From: Bacillota bacterium
GTDB taxonomy: Bacteria; Bacillota; Negativicutes; Sporomusales; UBA7701
Assembly (NCBI GenBank): GCA_023415775.1
Contig: JAEZJM010000011.1
Location: forward strand, 1 to 64,000
Reading direction: 5' to 3'
DNA length: 64,000 bases
Positions 57,256 to 64,000 of the stretch are shown here, one piece after another. The translations under genes and the position numbers were made by a program. The notes below the pieces were generated by a model. It was not told where the DNA came from. It ran no database searches and saw only the letters and a program-made list of their open reading frames with translations. Each line of letters begins with the position of its first letter. Position 1 is the stretch's first letter.

Positions 57256-57390
57256 GCGCGGCGGGAAAATCTTTTGCGGCGGCCGATATAAGGCGCACGG
57301 GGGGACAGAGGTGCGCTGCTGAAGGGGCTGACGGCAGGCCAGAAAAAGGGCGGGCGGACACTGCCGCGGGAAATTACATAAATGGATACC

Positions 57391-57426
57391 AATAAAGCCT
57401 CTGGTTAAGACCGGGGGCTTTATTTT
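57391..57426. terminator. terminator before the RiPP locus
   Basis: AATAAAGCC...GGGGCTTTATT around a TCTGGTTAAGACCG centre, with T-rich ends on both strands. It insulates the precursor genes from the tRNA operon. Confidence 0.75.
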
Positions 57427-57534
57427 CTAATAAAAATTACTGTAAGCTATATTTATGGCAGGAGATAGGAAAGTTTTGTCGAAGAAGGAAGAAAAAGGAT
57501 TGATGTTGGGCCGGGTAAAGGAGGAGAAAGGAAA

Positions 57535-57768
57535 TTGACGGATACGAAGACGCGCGCCGGCAAGAAGGCGGAAGACGGGAAGAAGGAAAAGAAAAAAGAA
57601 AAACATTTTGAGCAGCTTACGGACGAGAAGCTTACCAGGGTGTCGGGCGGGATAGTGAACCGACAGGACAGGCCTTGCCAGCCGGAGCAGTGCGCGCCGC
57701 CGCCGCCGCCGCCGAAGCGCGAGCAGTGCGGGCCGGGGCCGGAGTGCGCGGTGGTGCGGGCCCGCTGA
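57535..57768 (+). CDS. putative RiPP precursor peptide 1 (Cys-x-Pro core)
   Basis: TTG 57535 is preceded by AAAGGAGGAGAAAGG. The 77-residue product has a very basic, longer leader than its neighbours (K-K-E-K-K-K-E-K) and then F-E-Q-L-T-D-E-K-L-T-R-V-S-G-G at ~25-39, the leader block shared by all four peptides. The core of ~38 residues has four Cys, three as Cys-x-Pro (C-Q-P, C-A-P, C-G-P), and a run of six Pro. Double Gly at the leader end suggests cleavage there. It is probably a substrate of the radical SAM enzyme downstream. Most diverged of the four. Confidence 0.7.
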   Translation: MTDTKTRAGKKAEDGKKEKKKEKHFEQLTDEKLTRVSGGIVNRQDRPCQPEQCAPPPPPPKREQCGPGPECAVVRAR

Positions 57769-57795
57769 GGAGAACAAGAACGGAGGATTGGCAGG

Positions 57796-58041
57796 ATGAC
57801 AGGCAATAAGGACGTCTCCGGCAAAGAGAAGGCCAGGAACGTGGAGAAGCTGACAGATGAGAAGCTGGATAAGGTCGCGGGCGGGAAGGTCTGCCTGATC
57901 TGCCAGCCCCAGCACGAGAACCAGACCGGGGGGACGGTGGGCTGTAAGCCGTCGTGGCCGCCGCAGTGCGAGCCGCGGAAAATGGAGCCGGAAATTCACT
58001 GGTGCGGGCCGACCGGCGGGTGCAAGCCCAAGCAGGATTAG
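57796..58041 (+). CDS. putative RiPP precursor peptide 2 (Cys-x-Pro core)
   Basis: ATG 57796 after CGGAGG. The 81-residue peptide has leader block R-N-V-E-K-L-T-D-E-K-L-D-K-V-A-G-G at ~14-30. The ~51-residue core has six Cys, five in Cys-x-Pro (C-Q-P, C-K-P twice, C-E-P, C-G-P), and two Trp beside them (W-P-P, H-W-C-G-P). Strong leader identity with the peptide 3 and 4 leaders indicates duplication followed by core divergence, as in RiPP families with several substrates for one enzyme. Confidence 0.75.
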   Translation: MTGNKDVSGKEKARNVEKLTDEKLDKVAGGKVCLICQPQHENQTGGTVGCKPSWPPQCEPRKMEPEIHWCGPTGGCKPKQD

Positions 58042-58093
58042 GGAGCACGGCAGGAGGCGTTACCGAGAAACGCGCCGAGAGGATGGAAAACCG

Positions 58094-58294
58094 ATGACAT
58101 GCGACAAGAAGGGGCCTGGCAAGGAAGAGAAGGCCAAAAACGTTGAAAAGATGACCGACGAGGAGCTCAACAAGGTGTCGGGTGGAGCAGAGAAAAAAGG
58201 TACCCCCGGCCAAAATTGCTGGCCGGATGTTATGTGCGACCCGACTCGCACGGCCTGCAAGCCGTTAACACCGCCCTGGTGTCCGCCGCGATGA
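58094..58294 (+). CDS. putative RiPP precursor peptide 3 (Cys-x-Pro core)
   Basis: ATG 58094. The 66-residue peptide has leader block A-K-N-V-E-K-M-T-D-E-E-L-N-K-V-S-G-G at ~14-31 and a short core of 35 residues with four Cys, all Cys-x-Pro (C-W-P, C-D-P, C-K-P, C-P-P). There is an extra Cys in the leader at residue 3 (M-T-C-D-K-K), also present in peptide 4, possibly a trace of common origin. Confidence 0.75.
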   Translation: MTCDKKGPGKEEKAKNVEKMTDEELNKVSGGAEKKGTPGQNCWPDVMCDPTRTACKPLTPPWCPPR

Positions 58295-58348
58295 ATAGCC
58301 GAGCGGCGAACGGCCGGTAACAATATGTGTGTGAAGGAGAGAAAAACG

Positions 58349-58612
58349 ATGACGTGCAACAAGAAAGGTCCCTGCAAAGAGGAGAAGGCCAAGAATGTCG
58401 AAAAGATGACGGACGAGCAACTCGATAAGGTTTCGGGGGGCAAAATCGGCTGCGGGCCGACTTCGACGCCGTGTGAGCCGAAACACCGGGTGGGCTGCGG
58501 GCCGACTTCGACGCCGTGTGAGCCGAATAAGCCGGTGGGTTGCGGGCCGACGGCGACGCCGGGGAAGACGGGAGCGGATTTTTGCGGGCCATTCCCGTCG
58601 CCGCAGGGGTAG
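58349..58612 (+). CDS. putative RiPP precursor peptide 4 with tandem 15-residue core repeats
   Basis: ATG 58349 follows GAAGGAGAG. The 87-residue peptide has the same leader as peptide 3 (K-N-V-E-K-M-T-D-E-Q-L-D-K-V-S-G-G). The core holds two perfect repeats of G-C-G-P-T-S-T-P-C-E-P plus four residues (58448-58492, 58493-58537) and a third, degraded one ending with C-G-P-F-P-S-P. It has six Cys, all Cys-x-Pro. Repeated cores often mean one precursor yields several modified units. The maturase gene begins 80 nt downstream. Confidence 0.78.
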   Translation: MTCNKKGPCKEEKAKNVEKMTDEQLDKVSGGKIGCGPTSTPCEPKHRVGCGPTSTPCEPNKPVGCGPTATPGKTGADFCGPFPSPQG

Positions 58613-58691
58613 GCCGACGACCTGACGCGGGCATCTATAGCCGTAACGCCGGGGAAGCCGCCGAGGATTAAATTATAGCGGGTGACAGCAG

Positions 58692-59888
58692 ATGAGGAAG
58701 ACGGTAGCCCTCAGCAAGGATTTACTGCTGGTGAAGGGCGCCCATAAGCATTGCATTTACGACCTGGCGGGCGGCAAGCTGTACCGGGTTACGGCGACGG
58801 CCGGCGCGGTGGCCGAAAAGCACGCGCGCGGTCTGGCGCTGGACGCGGCGGAGGCGGCGGTGAGGGACGAGCTGGCGGAGGCCGGCATCCTAGGCCCGGC
58901 GGGACAGGGGCCGGTGCGCAAGCGGACCGGTCCGGCGGTAAGGCCGAGCTTCGCCTGGCTGGTGATAACCGACCGCTGCAATCTGAAGTGCCTGCACTGC
59001 TACGAGAACGCCAAAGCCGGCGAGGGCCGGGATATGAGTTTCGCCGATTTCGAGCGCGCGGTCGCCGAGGTGAAGGCGGCGGGGATAAAAAAGGCGCAGA
59101 TTATCGGCGGCGAGCCGATGGCCCATCCCGATTTCCGCGGGATGGCGGAGCACGCCGCCGGGCAGTTCAAGTTTTCCGAGGTGTTTACGAACGGGACGCT
59201 GATCGATGAGGCGTGGTGCGAGTTTTTCAAGGCCCGCGGGATCAACGTGGCGGTGTCGGTGTATTCGTACGACGCGGCGGAGCACGACAAGGTGACGAAG
59301 GGCGCAGGCTCGCACGCGCGGACGACGGCGGCGGTGGCGCTGCTGAAGGAGCACGGGGTGCCCTGCCGGACGGCCTGTATCCGCATGACGGGGGTGGCGG
59401 TGGGCGAGAAGAACACCGAGGCTTACGACCTGGCGGAGGGGAGCGACGTCGTCCGCCTGACGGGGCGCGGCAACATCGGCCTGCTGGATGCGGAGCTTGT
59501 ACGGCGGCGGCTTACGACGAAGGAGCTGTTCCGCTGGCCGCTGGAGAGGAAGACGGTGGAACGGGCGCTGGCCCGCCACAATTGCTTCGGACGCGATGTG
59601 TGCATTTCGCCGGCGCTGGAGGTTTACCCGTGTGTGATGGAGCGGCGGATCAGCCATGGCAACCTGCGGGAGACGGGGCTGAAGGCGCTTTTGAAGCGGG
59701 AGATATGCGGTCTGAACAAGGACAAGGTGGAGACGTGCCGGGACTGCGAGTTCCGCTATGCCTGCCACGACTGCCGCCCGGACACGCTGGACGGCGATTT
59801 GACCGCGAAGCCGTGGTATTGCACTTACGACCCGTACAGCGGTGAGTGGGAGGACGCGGCCGCCGCGGTGAAACGTATACTGGGGTAG
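58692..59888 (+). CDS. radical SAM/SPASM peptide maturase
   Basis: A 398-residue enzyme. Residues ~1-85 look like a small N-terminal recognition domain (V-K-G-A-H-K-H-C-I-Y-D-L-A-G-G-K-L-Y-R-V...), perhaps PqqD/RRE-like and leader-binding. The radical SAM domain has C-N-L-K-C-L-H-C (C96, C100, C103) for the [4Fe-4S]-SAM cluster and G-G-E-P near 138. The C-terminal part has SPASM-type Cys: C-F-G-R-D-V-C, Y-P-C, then C-R-D-C-E-F-R-Y-A-C-H-D-C and W-Y-C, enough for two auxiliary clusters. Such enzymes form thioether or C-C links in Cys-rich peptides. It lies right after four such peptides; no peptidase or exporter is visible. Confidence 0.85.
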   Translation: MRKTVALSKDLLLVKGAHKHCIYDLAGGKLYRVTATAGAVAEKHARGLALDAAEAAVRDELAEAGILGPAGQGPVRKRTGPAVRPSFAWLVITDRCNLKCLHCYENAKAGEGRDMSFADFERAVAEVKAAGIKKAQIIGGEPMAHPDFRGMAEHAAGQFKFSEVFTNGTLIDEAWCEFFKARGINVAVSVYSYDAAEHDKVTKGAGSHARTTAAVALLKEHGVPCRTACIRMTGVAVGEKNTEAYDLAEGSDVVRLTGRGNIGLLDAELVRRRLTTKELFRWPLERKTVERALARHNCFGRDVCISPALEVYPCVMERRISHGNLRETGLKALLKREICGLNKDKVETCRDCEFRYACHDCRPDTLDGDLTAKPWYCTYDPYSGEWEDAAAAVKRILG

Positions 59889-59899
59889 GAAAAAGTTTT

Positions 59900-59929
59900 G
59901 AAGCCCTTCGGCACTTGCCGGAGGGCTTC
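59900..59929. terminator. strong terminator after the RiPP locus
   Basis: GAAGCCCTTCGGC pairs with GCCGGAGGGCTTC around ACTT, with AAAAAGTTTT on the left side. It separates the convergent maturase (+) and DUF1259 (-) genes. Confidence 0.75.
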
Positions 59930-59944
59930 GCGTTTGGGGGAGCG

Positions 59945-60409
59945 CTACTCGGGGTCTTCCTCCGTGCGGCCGGCCAGCACGGTAAACGCGTTGGCCACCG
60001 CTTCGGCGAAGCCGAGCGGGTCGCCGACGTTTTCGAAGTGGACGGATATCAGACGCGGCCGGTCGGACAGCCAGTGGGTTTGGATGGTGGCGACCAGGAG
60101 GCCGTCGTCCCGCAGGCTGTCGATGAAGGGGTTAACCTCCCGCTGGAGCATCGGGACTTCGCCGGTGTTGAGGGTGTTGCCGCCGGTGTCGGGGGACTGG
60201 TATTCTAACATTGCCATGGCTTCGTAAGGGCGGCCGAGGATGGTCAGCGAGAGCTCGGGCCGCGCGCGCATAACGGTGCAGGAGCTGTCGGTGGAGGCGA
60301 CGGCTTCGCCGCCGAGGATGCGGGCGAACTGCCGGCAGACGCTGGCGTTGTTGGCGATTTCGCCGGCGACGAAGGTGGCGACGGCGTTGTTTTTGGGCAA
60401 GCTAATCAT
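59945..60409 (-). CDS. DUF1259 protein
   Basis: A 154-residue protein from ATG 60409 (ATG 60427 possible). It has the DUF1259 order: G-G-E-A-V near residue 34, V-M-R-A-R-P-E-L-S-L-T-I-L-G near 46-60, E-V-N-P-F-I-D-S-L-R-D-D-G near 91 and H-W-L-S-D-R-P-R-L-I-S-V-H-F near 112-126, the last with the His usually seen. DUF1259 is a cupin-like or LppY/LpqO-related family of unknown role. Proteins often have a signal peptide; this one does not. Confidence 0.75.
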   Translation of the reverse strand: MISLPKNNAVATFVAGEIANNASVCRQFARILGGEAVASTDSSCTVMRARPELSLTILGRPYEAMAMLEYQSPDTGGNTLNTGEVPMLQREVNPFIDSLRDDGLLVATIQTHWLSDRPRLISVHFENVGDPLGFAEAVANAFTVLAGRTEEDPE

Positions 60410-60555
60410 CTCCCATAACGTTTTCACTATACATTATGACGGGTGGGGACGTTATGTGAACACGATAACGGGAGAGCGGCCGGTACCGAGAGGTTGCGTG
60501 ATGAGGAATGTTTATGCTACTCTTTAGGAAAAGGGGCGAACCTGGGAGGGACGAT

Positions 60556-61329
60556 ATGGCCGGCGACAACGAACTTATAAATTCCATCGACCGGGCGCTT
60601 GATATCCTGCTGCTGCTTCAGCAGGAGGGCAAGGAGATGGGGGTGACGCAGATCGGCTCGGCCCTCGGCATCTACAAGAGCACCGCCCACCGGACGCTGG
60701 CGACGCTGGAGGCCAAGGGCTTTGTGCAGCAGAACCCCGACAACGGCAAGTATTGGCTGGGCATCCGCCTGTATTCGCTGGGGATGCTGATCCGCGAGCG
60801 GCTGCCGCTGAAGAATATCGCTTACCCTTTCGCCAAGGAGCTGTCGGAGCGGTTCGACGAGGTGGTGCATATCTCGATCCTCGACAAGAGCGCGCTGACG
60901 TATCCCAAGCATATTATCATCGACAAGATCCAGGGCCGCCAGCAGGTGCTCAGCCTGACGCCGCCGGTGGGCTCGAGCGCCGCCTGCCACAGCGCGGCGG
61001 TGGGCAAGTGCCTGATGGCGTTCAGCCCCCGCAGTTACCTGGAGAGGTTCGTGGGCAACCCGCTGCCGGCGTTCACCGAGAAGACGATCTGCTCGTGGGA
61101 TAAGCTGCTGGCGGAGTTGGAGACGATCAGGCGGCGGGGCTACGCCGTAGACGACGAGGAACTGGAGCTTGGCCTGACGTGTGTCGCCGGGCCGATTTTG
61201 GACCGCCACGCCGGCATTATTGCGGCGCTCAGCCTGTCGGGCCCGACGACGAGGGTGCGGGCGCGGTTTGCGGAGATTGCGGCCGAGGTGATGAGGACGA
61301 CGGGGGCGATTTCGTCTTCCCTCGGGTAA
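60556..61329 (+). CDS. IclR-family transcriptional regulator
   Basis: ATG 60556 has GGGAGGG upstream. The 257-residue protein has an N-terminal winged helix (S-I-D-R-A-L-D-I-L, G-V-T-Q-I-G-S-A-L-G-I-Y-K-S-T-A-H-R-T-L) and an IclR effector domain (A-C-H-S-A-A-V-G-K-C-L-M-A-F near 150, R-R-G-Y-A-V-D-D-E-E near 195, G-P-x-T-R-V near 230). It is a ligand-responsive repressor or activator. Its neighbour glcD/glcF operon suggests it senses a 2-hydroxy acid such as glycolate or lactate; the same strand and 200 nt gap fit. Confidence 0.9.
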   Translation: MAGDNELINSIDRALDILLLLQQEGKEMGVTQIGSALGIYKSTAHRTLATLEAKGFVQQNPDNGKYWLGIRLYSLGMLIRERLPLKNIAYPFAKELSERFDEVVHISILDKSALTYPKHIIIDKIQGRQQVLSLTPPVGSSAACHSAAVGKCLMAFSPRSYLERFVGNPLPAFTEKTICSWDKLLAELETIRRRGYAVDDEELELGLTCVAGPILDRHAGIIAALSLSGPTTRVRARFAEIAAEVMRTTGAISSSLG

Positions 61330-61355
61330 GCGGTCGTTGATAGACCTATGACGGT

Positions 61356-61387
61356 ACCAGCCTTTCGCATGGAGGGCTGGTTTTTGT
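61356..61387 (+). terminator. terminator after iclR gene
   Basis: ACCAGCC...GGCTGGT with a TTTCGCATGGAG centre and TTTTTG. The next 145 bases to glcD hold no gene; a promoter and an IclR operator should lie here, but none is clear by eye. Confidence 0.8.
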
Positions 61388-61532
61388 TATGGGGGCAGAA
61401 AAAATTTGCTGTGGCTGGGCGGGGAGGAAAATTACAATATTCATGGAATTAGGATGGAAATATGCTCGCCGGGAGTGGACAAATTCGGCACGGTGTTCTG
61501 ACTGGCGGAACAAAAAGGCGGAGGTCTAGAAT

Positions 61533-62912
61533 ATGGAGCAGGCGGTTATCGCGGCGGTGAAGGGCATCGTCGGGGCGGAGCACGTTTTGGAGAAGTATGA
61601 GGACAGGTATTGTTACACTTACGACGCGTCGGCGGTGACGGCGGGCAAGGAGGGGGCGCCGGCCCTGGTGGTGTATCCGGGCAGCGCCGCCGAGGTTTCC
61701 GCGCTGCTGAAGCTGGCGAACGAGCATAAGTTCCCCGTTATCCCGCGTGGGGCGGGGTCGAACGTGAGCGGCGGCAGCATCCCCTGTGCCGGAGCGCTGG
61801 TGATGGTGCTGACGCGGCTGAATAAGATAGTGGTCATCGACCGCAAGAATATGGTCGCCGAGGTGGAGGCGGGGGTGATAACCGCCGATTTCCAGACCGA
61901 GGTGGAGAAGCTCGGCCTTTTTTATCCGCCAGATCCGGCGAGCAAGGCGTTTTCGACGATGGGCGGCAATGTGGCGGAGTGCGCAGGCGGGCCGCGCGGC
62001 GCCAAGTATGGCGTGACGCGGGATTATGTCCTCGGCCTTGAGGTGGTGCTGCCGACGGGCGAGATTATCAAGACGGGGGCGCGGACGATGAAGTGCGTGG
62101 CCGGCTACGATCTTACCCGCCTTATGACAGGCTCCGAGGGGACGCTGGGGGTAGTGACGAAGGTGATCGTGAAGCTGCTGCCGCTGCCTGAGGCGAAGAA
62201 GACGATGCTGGCTATTTTTGACGATATGGAGAAGGCGGCGGAGACGGTGGCCCAGGTGTTCATGGCCGGGGTCATCCCGACGACGCTGGAGCTGCTGGAC
62301 AATATTTATATCCGCAATATCGAGGCGGCGGTGAATATCGGCCTGCCGGTAGAGGCGGAGGCGGTGCTGCTGATCGAGGTGGACGGCGACGCCGCGGTGC
62401 TGGACAAGCAGGTGGGGATCATCGAGGGAATTTGCCGCGAGCAGGGGGCTACCGAGGTGAAGGTGGCGAAGGACGCCAAAGAGGCCGACGAGCTGTGGGT
62501 GGCCCGCCGGTCGGCGTTCGCGGCCGTTTCCAGGGTGCGGCCGACGATCATCGGCGAGGACTGCACGGTGCCCCGTGATAAGATCCCGGCGATGGTGCGG
62601 ACCATCCGCGCGATCGCGGATAAGTACAATATCATCATCGCAGTGCTCGGCCACGCTGGCGACGGCAACCTGCACGCCACCATCCTGACCGACGAGCGGG
62701 ATAAGGACGAGATGGCGCGGGTGGAGAAGGCGGCGGAGGAGATTTTCGCCGCGACGCTGGCGGTGGACGGCACGCTGACCGGCGAGCACGGCATCGGCCT
62801 GGTGAAGAAGAAGTATCTGCCGCTGGAGCTGGGCGAGGGCGGGATGATGGCGATGCGGGCCATCAAGCGGGCGCTCGACCCGAATAATATCCTCAACCCC
62901 GAGCTGGTTTAG
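61533..62912 (+). CDS. glcD: FAD-linked 2-hydroxy-acid oxidase/dehydrogenase, GlcD-like
   Basis: The 459-residue protein is a PCMH/VAO-type flavoprotein: P-R-G-A-G-S-N-V-S-G-G-S near residue 70 and A-E-C-A-G-G-P-R-G-A-K-Y-G near 148 bind FAD; the C-terminal FAD-oxidase C domain has L-G-H-A-G-D-G-N-L-H near 371 and G-E-H-G-I-G-L-V-K-K-K near 416. It oxidises glycolate or D-lactate to the 2-oxo acid and passes electrons to the Fe-S partner encoded next. In anaerobes such pairs can work with electron-transfer flavoprotein; no etf gene lies in the window. Confidence 0.9.
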   Translation: MEQAVIAAVKGIVGAEHVLEKYEDRYCYTYDASAVTAGKEGAPALVVYPGSAAEVSALLKLANEHKFPVIPRGAGSNVSGGSIPCAGALVMVLTRLNKIVVIDRKNMVAEVEAGVITADFQTEVEKLGLFYPPDPASKAFSTMGGNVAECAGGPRGAKYGVTRDYVLGLEVVLPTGEIIKTGARTMKCVAGYDLTRLMTGSEGTLGVVTKVIVKLLPLPEAKKTMLAIFDDMEKAAETVAQVFMAGVIPTTLELLDNIYIRNIEAAVNIGLPVEAEAVLLIEVDGDAAVLDKQVGIIEGICREQGATEVKVAKDAKEADELWVARRSAFAAVSRVRPTIIGEDCTVPRDKIPAMVRTIRAIADKYNIIIAVLGHAGDGNLHATILTDERDKDEMARVEKAAEEIFAATLAVDGTLTGEHGIGLVKKKYLPLELGEGGMMAMRAIKRALDPNNILNPELV

Positions 62913-62924
62913 GGGGTGGGGGCT

Positions 62925-64000
62925 ATGCAGTGGAGCGAGCTGGAGAAGGAAGTAATAAGGTGCATCAAGTGTGGCGCGTGCCAGTCGGTGTGCCCGGTTT
63001 TCAAGGAACTGAAGGCCGAGTCGACGGTGGCCCGCGGCAAGATAAATCTTATCAGGGCGGTCATTCGCGGCGATGTGGACGAGGCCGGCGCGGGCTTCGA
63101 GGAGCGAATGTCGTGGTGCCTGATGTGCAAAGCGTGCCAGGAGAGCTGCCCGAGCGGGGTGAAGCTCGACCAGCTGATGCTGGCGGCGCGCCGCAAGCTG
63201 GCCGAGGATAAGGGCCTGCCGCTTTTGAAGAAGCTGATTTTCCGCCTGGGGCTGAGGAACCGCCGCCTGTTCGACCTGGGGATGAGCATGGGGTCGGTGT
63301 TCCAGGGGCTGCTGCTGCGGCCGGCGCCGGGGGGCAAGGGGATGCTGCCGAGGCTGCCGATGGGGCTGGATATGAGGCGGCTGGTGTCGCCGGTGGACGC
63401 GCGGCCTTTCCGGAGCCGCGTGCCCGAACGGGTGGCGGTGGATAACCCGCGCAAAACGGTGGCGTTTTTCACCGGCTGTATGATCAATTACGTTTATCCG
63501 CAGATCGGCGAGGCGGTGGTCGAGGTGCTGAGACGCAACGGCGTCGCGGTGATCATCCCTGCCGACCAGCATTGCTGCGGCACGCCGGTGTATGTGAACG
63601 GCGACGTGCCGACGGCGGTGGAGCTGGCGCGGGCGACGGTGGATACGCTGGCGGGCCTTGACGCGGAAGCGGACGCGGTGATAACGGCGTGCGGGTCGTG
63701 CGGGGCGGCGCTCCGTAAGGAGTACGCGACGCTGCTGGCCGATGAGCCGGGGTATGCGGAGAAGGTCGCCGCTCTGGCGGCCAAGACGAAGGATTTCGCC
63801 GAGTTTTTGGCCGAGGTCGGTTTGACGGCGGAGATGCGGGGGCTGGCGGCGACGGCGACTTATCACGATTCGTGCCACCTGGCCCGTTCGCAGGGGGTGA
63901 GGCGGCAGCCGCGCCAGTTGATCGCCGGCGTGCCGGGGCTGACCTTCAAGGAGCTGAAGGCGCCCGCGCGCTGCTGCGGGGCGGCCGGCAGCTTCAGCCT
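62925..64000 (+). CDS. glcF: GlcF-like iron-sulfur subunit, 3' end cut by window
   Basis: ATG 62925 lies 12 nt after glcD with GGGGGTGGGGG upstream; the frame is open to the window edge (about 358 codons). Two [4Fe-4S] ferredoxin motifs, C-I-K-C-G-A-C-Q-S-V-C-P (~residue 13) and C-L-M-C-K-A-C-Q-E-S-C-P (~64), then Cys-rich CCG domains: H-C-C-G-T-P near 205, C-G-S-C-G near 245, H-D-S-C-H and C-C-G-A-A-G near the edge. It carries electrons from the FAD subunit to a membrane or soluble acceptor. The C-terminus is missing here. Confidence 0.92.
   Translation, partial: MQWSELEKEVIRCIKCGACQSVCPVFKELKAESTVARGKINLIRAVIRGDVDEAGAGFEERMSWCLMCKACQESCPSGVKLDQLMLAARRKLAEDKGLPLLKKLIFRLGLRNRRLFDLGMSMGSVFQGLLLRPAPGGKGMLPRLPMGLDMRRLVSPVDARPFRSRVPERVAVDNPRKTVAFFTGCMINYVYPQIGEAVVEVLRRNGVAVIIPADQHCCGTPVYVNGDVPTAVELARATVDTLAGLDAEADAVITACGSCGAALRKEYATLLADEPGYAEKVAALAAKTKDFAEFLAEVGLTAEMRGLAATATYHDSCHLARSQGVRRQPRQLIAGVPGLTFKELKAPARCCGAAGSFS

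Noticed and set aside
56809..57392. Frames on both strands over the tRNA cluster
   Set aside because: They overlap four well-folded tRNAs and their terminator.
58751..59209. A Gly/Arg-rich frame within the radical SAM gene
   Set aside because: Shadow of the maturase; composition typical of a shifted GC-rich frame.
61449..63878. An open frame of about 809 codons on the minus strand
   Set aside because: It lies opposite glcD and glcF, which have full family motifs. Its composition (Arg/His/Pro-rich repeats) is that of an antisense shadow in GC-rich DNA.

Overview
The window joins two blocks. Positions 1 to about 40,680 are most of a lambda-type (siphovirus-like) prophage. Positions 40,680 to 64,000 are host chromosome. 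The host looks like a diderm, spore-forming, anaerobic Firmicute of the Negativicutes, probably Sporomusaceae: it has a signal-peptide-bearing beta-barrel porin ending in Phe, a YtaF-type sporulation membrane protein, a Feo operon, rubrerythrin and rubredoxin/flavin redox proteins, a Firmicutes-type LexA box and Fur boxes. This placement is inference; no marker gene was searched.

Prophage layout. All genes run on the + strand until the last two. 0-7 kb: small and accessory genes, including an HD hydrolase, a PcfK/AcrIIA9-like protein paired with a PcfJ-like protein, a DUF3102 protein and two nucleoside-deoxyribosyltransferase-like proteins. 7-14.6 kb: replication and recombination (RecF/SbcC-like ATPase, Sak4-like NTPase, DUF669-like SSB candidate, DEAD/DEAH helicase, primase-helicase, an iteron array that looks like an origin, RusA). 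14.7-16.9 kb: an ArpU-like late regulator, then an AT-richer two-gene cassette of unknown function (soluble plus membrane protein). 17.1-23.1 kb: candidate cos site, terminase, portal, fused protease-capsid. 23.1-37.3 kb: head decoration, head-tail joining, tail tube, tail chaperones with a canonical A AAA AAC frameshift site, tape measure, gpM/L/K/J-like tip proteins and fibre proteins. 37.3-39.4 kb: holin, amidase and a membrane-anchored protein. 39.4-40.4 kb: AbrB-like regulator and lipoprotein on the minus strand. The right end is a 3' fragment of a tRNA-Arg(ACG) at 40,635-40,679, read as attR. Integrase, repressor and the intact tRNA should lie left of the window.

Host block. An ECF transporter S component behind a leader with its own terminator; a methyltransferase; rubrerythrin divergent from a Fur-controlled feo operon (small Cys peptide, FeoA, FeoB); a frameshifted diguanylate cyclase; HD-GYP protein; DUF2325 protein; FeoB-associated Cys-rich membrane protein; porin; a flavin reductase with two rubredoxin domains; CheY-like regulator; LexA-controlled DNA polymerase IV; small Cys-rich proteins; YtaF; a four-tRNA operon (His, Gln, Lys, Leu). 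Next comes the most novel-looking locus: four tandem small precursor peptides sharing a double-Gly leader and Cys-x-Pro-rich cores, followed by a radical SAM/SPASM maturase (57.5-59.9 kb), a candidate undescribed RiPP system. The window ends with DUF1259, an IclR regulator and a glycolate/lactate oxidase pair (glcD, glcF), the last cut by the window edge.
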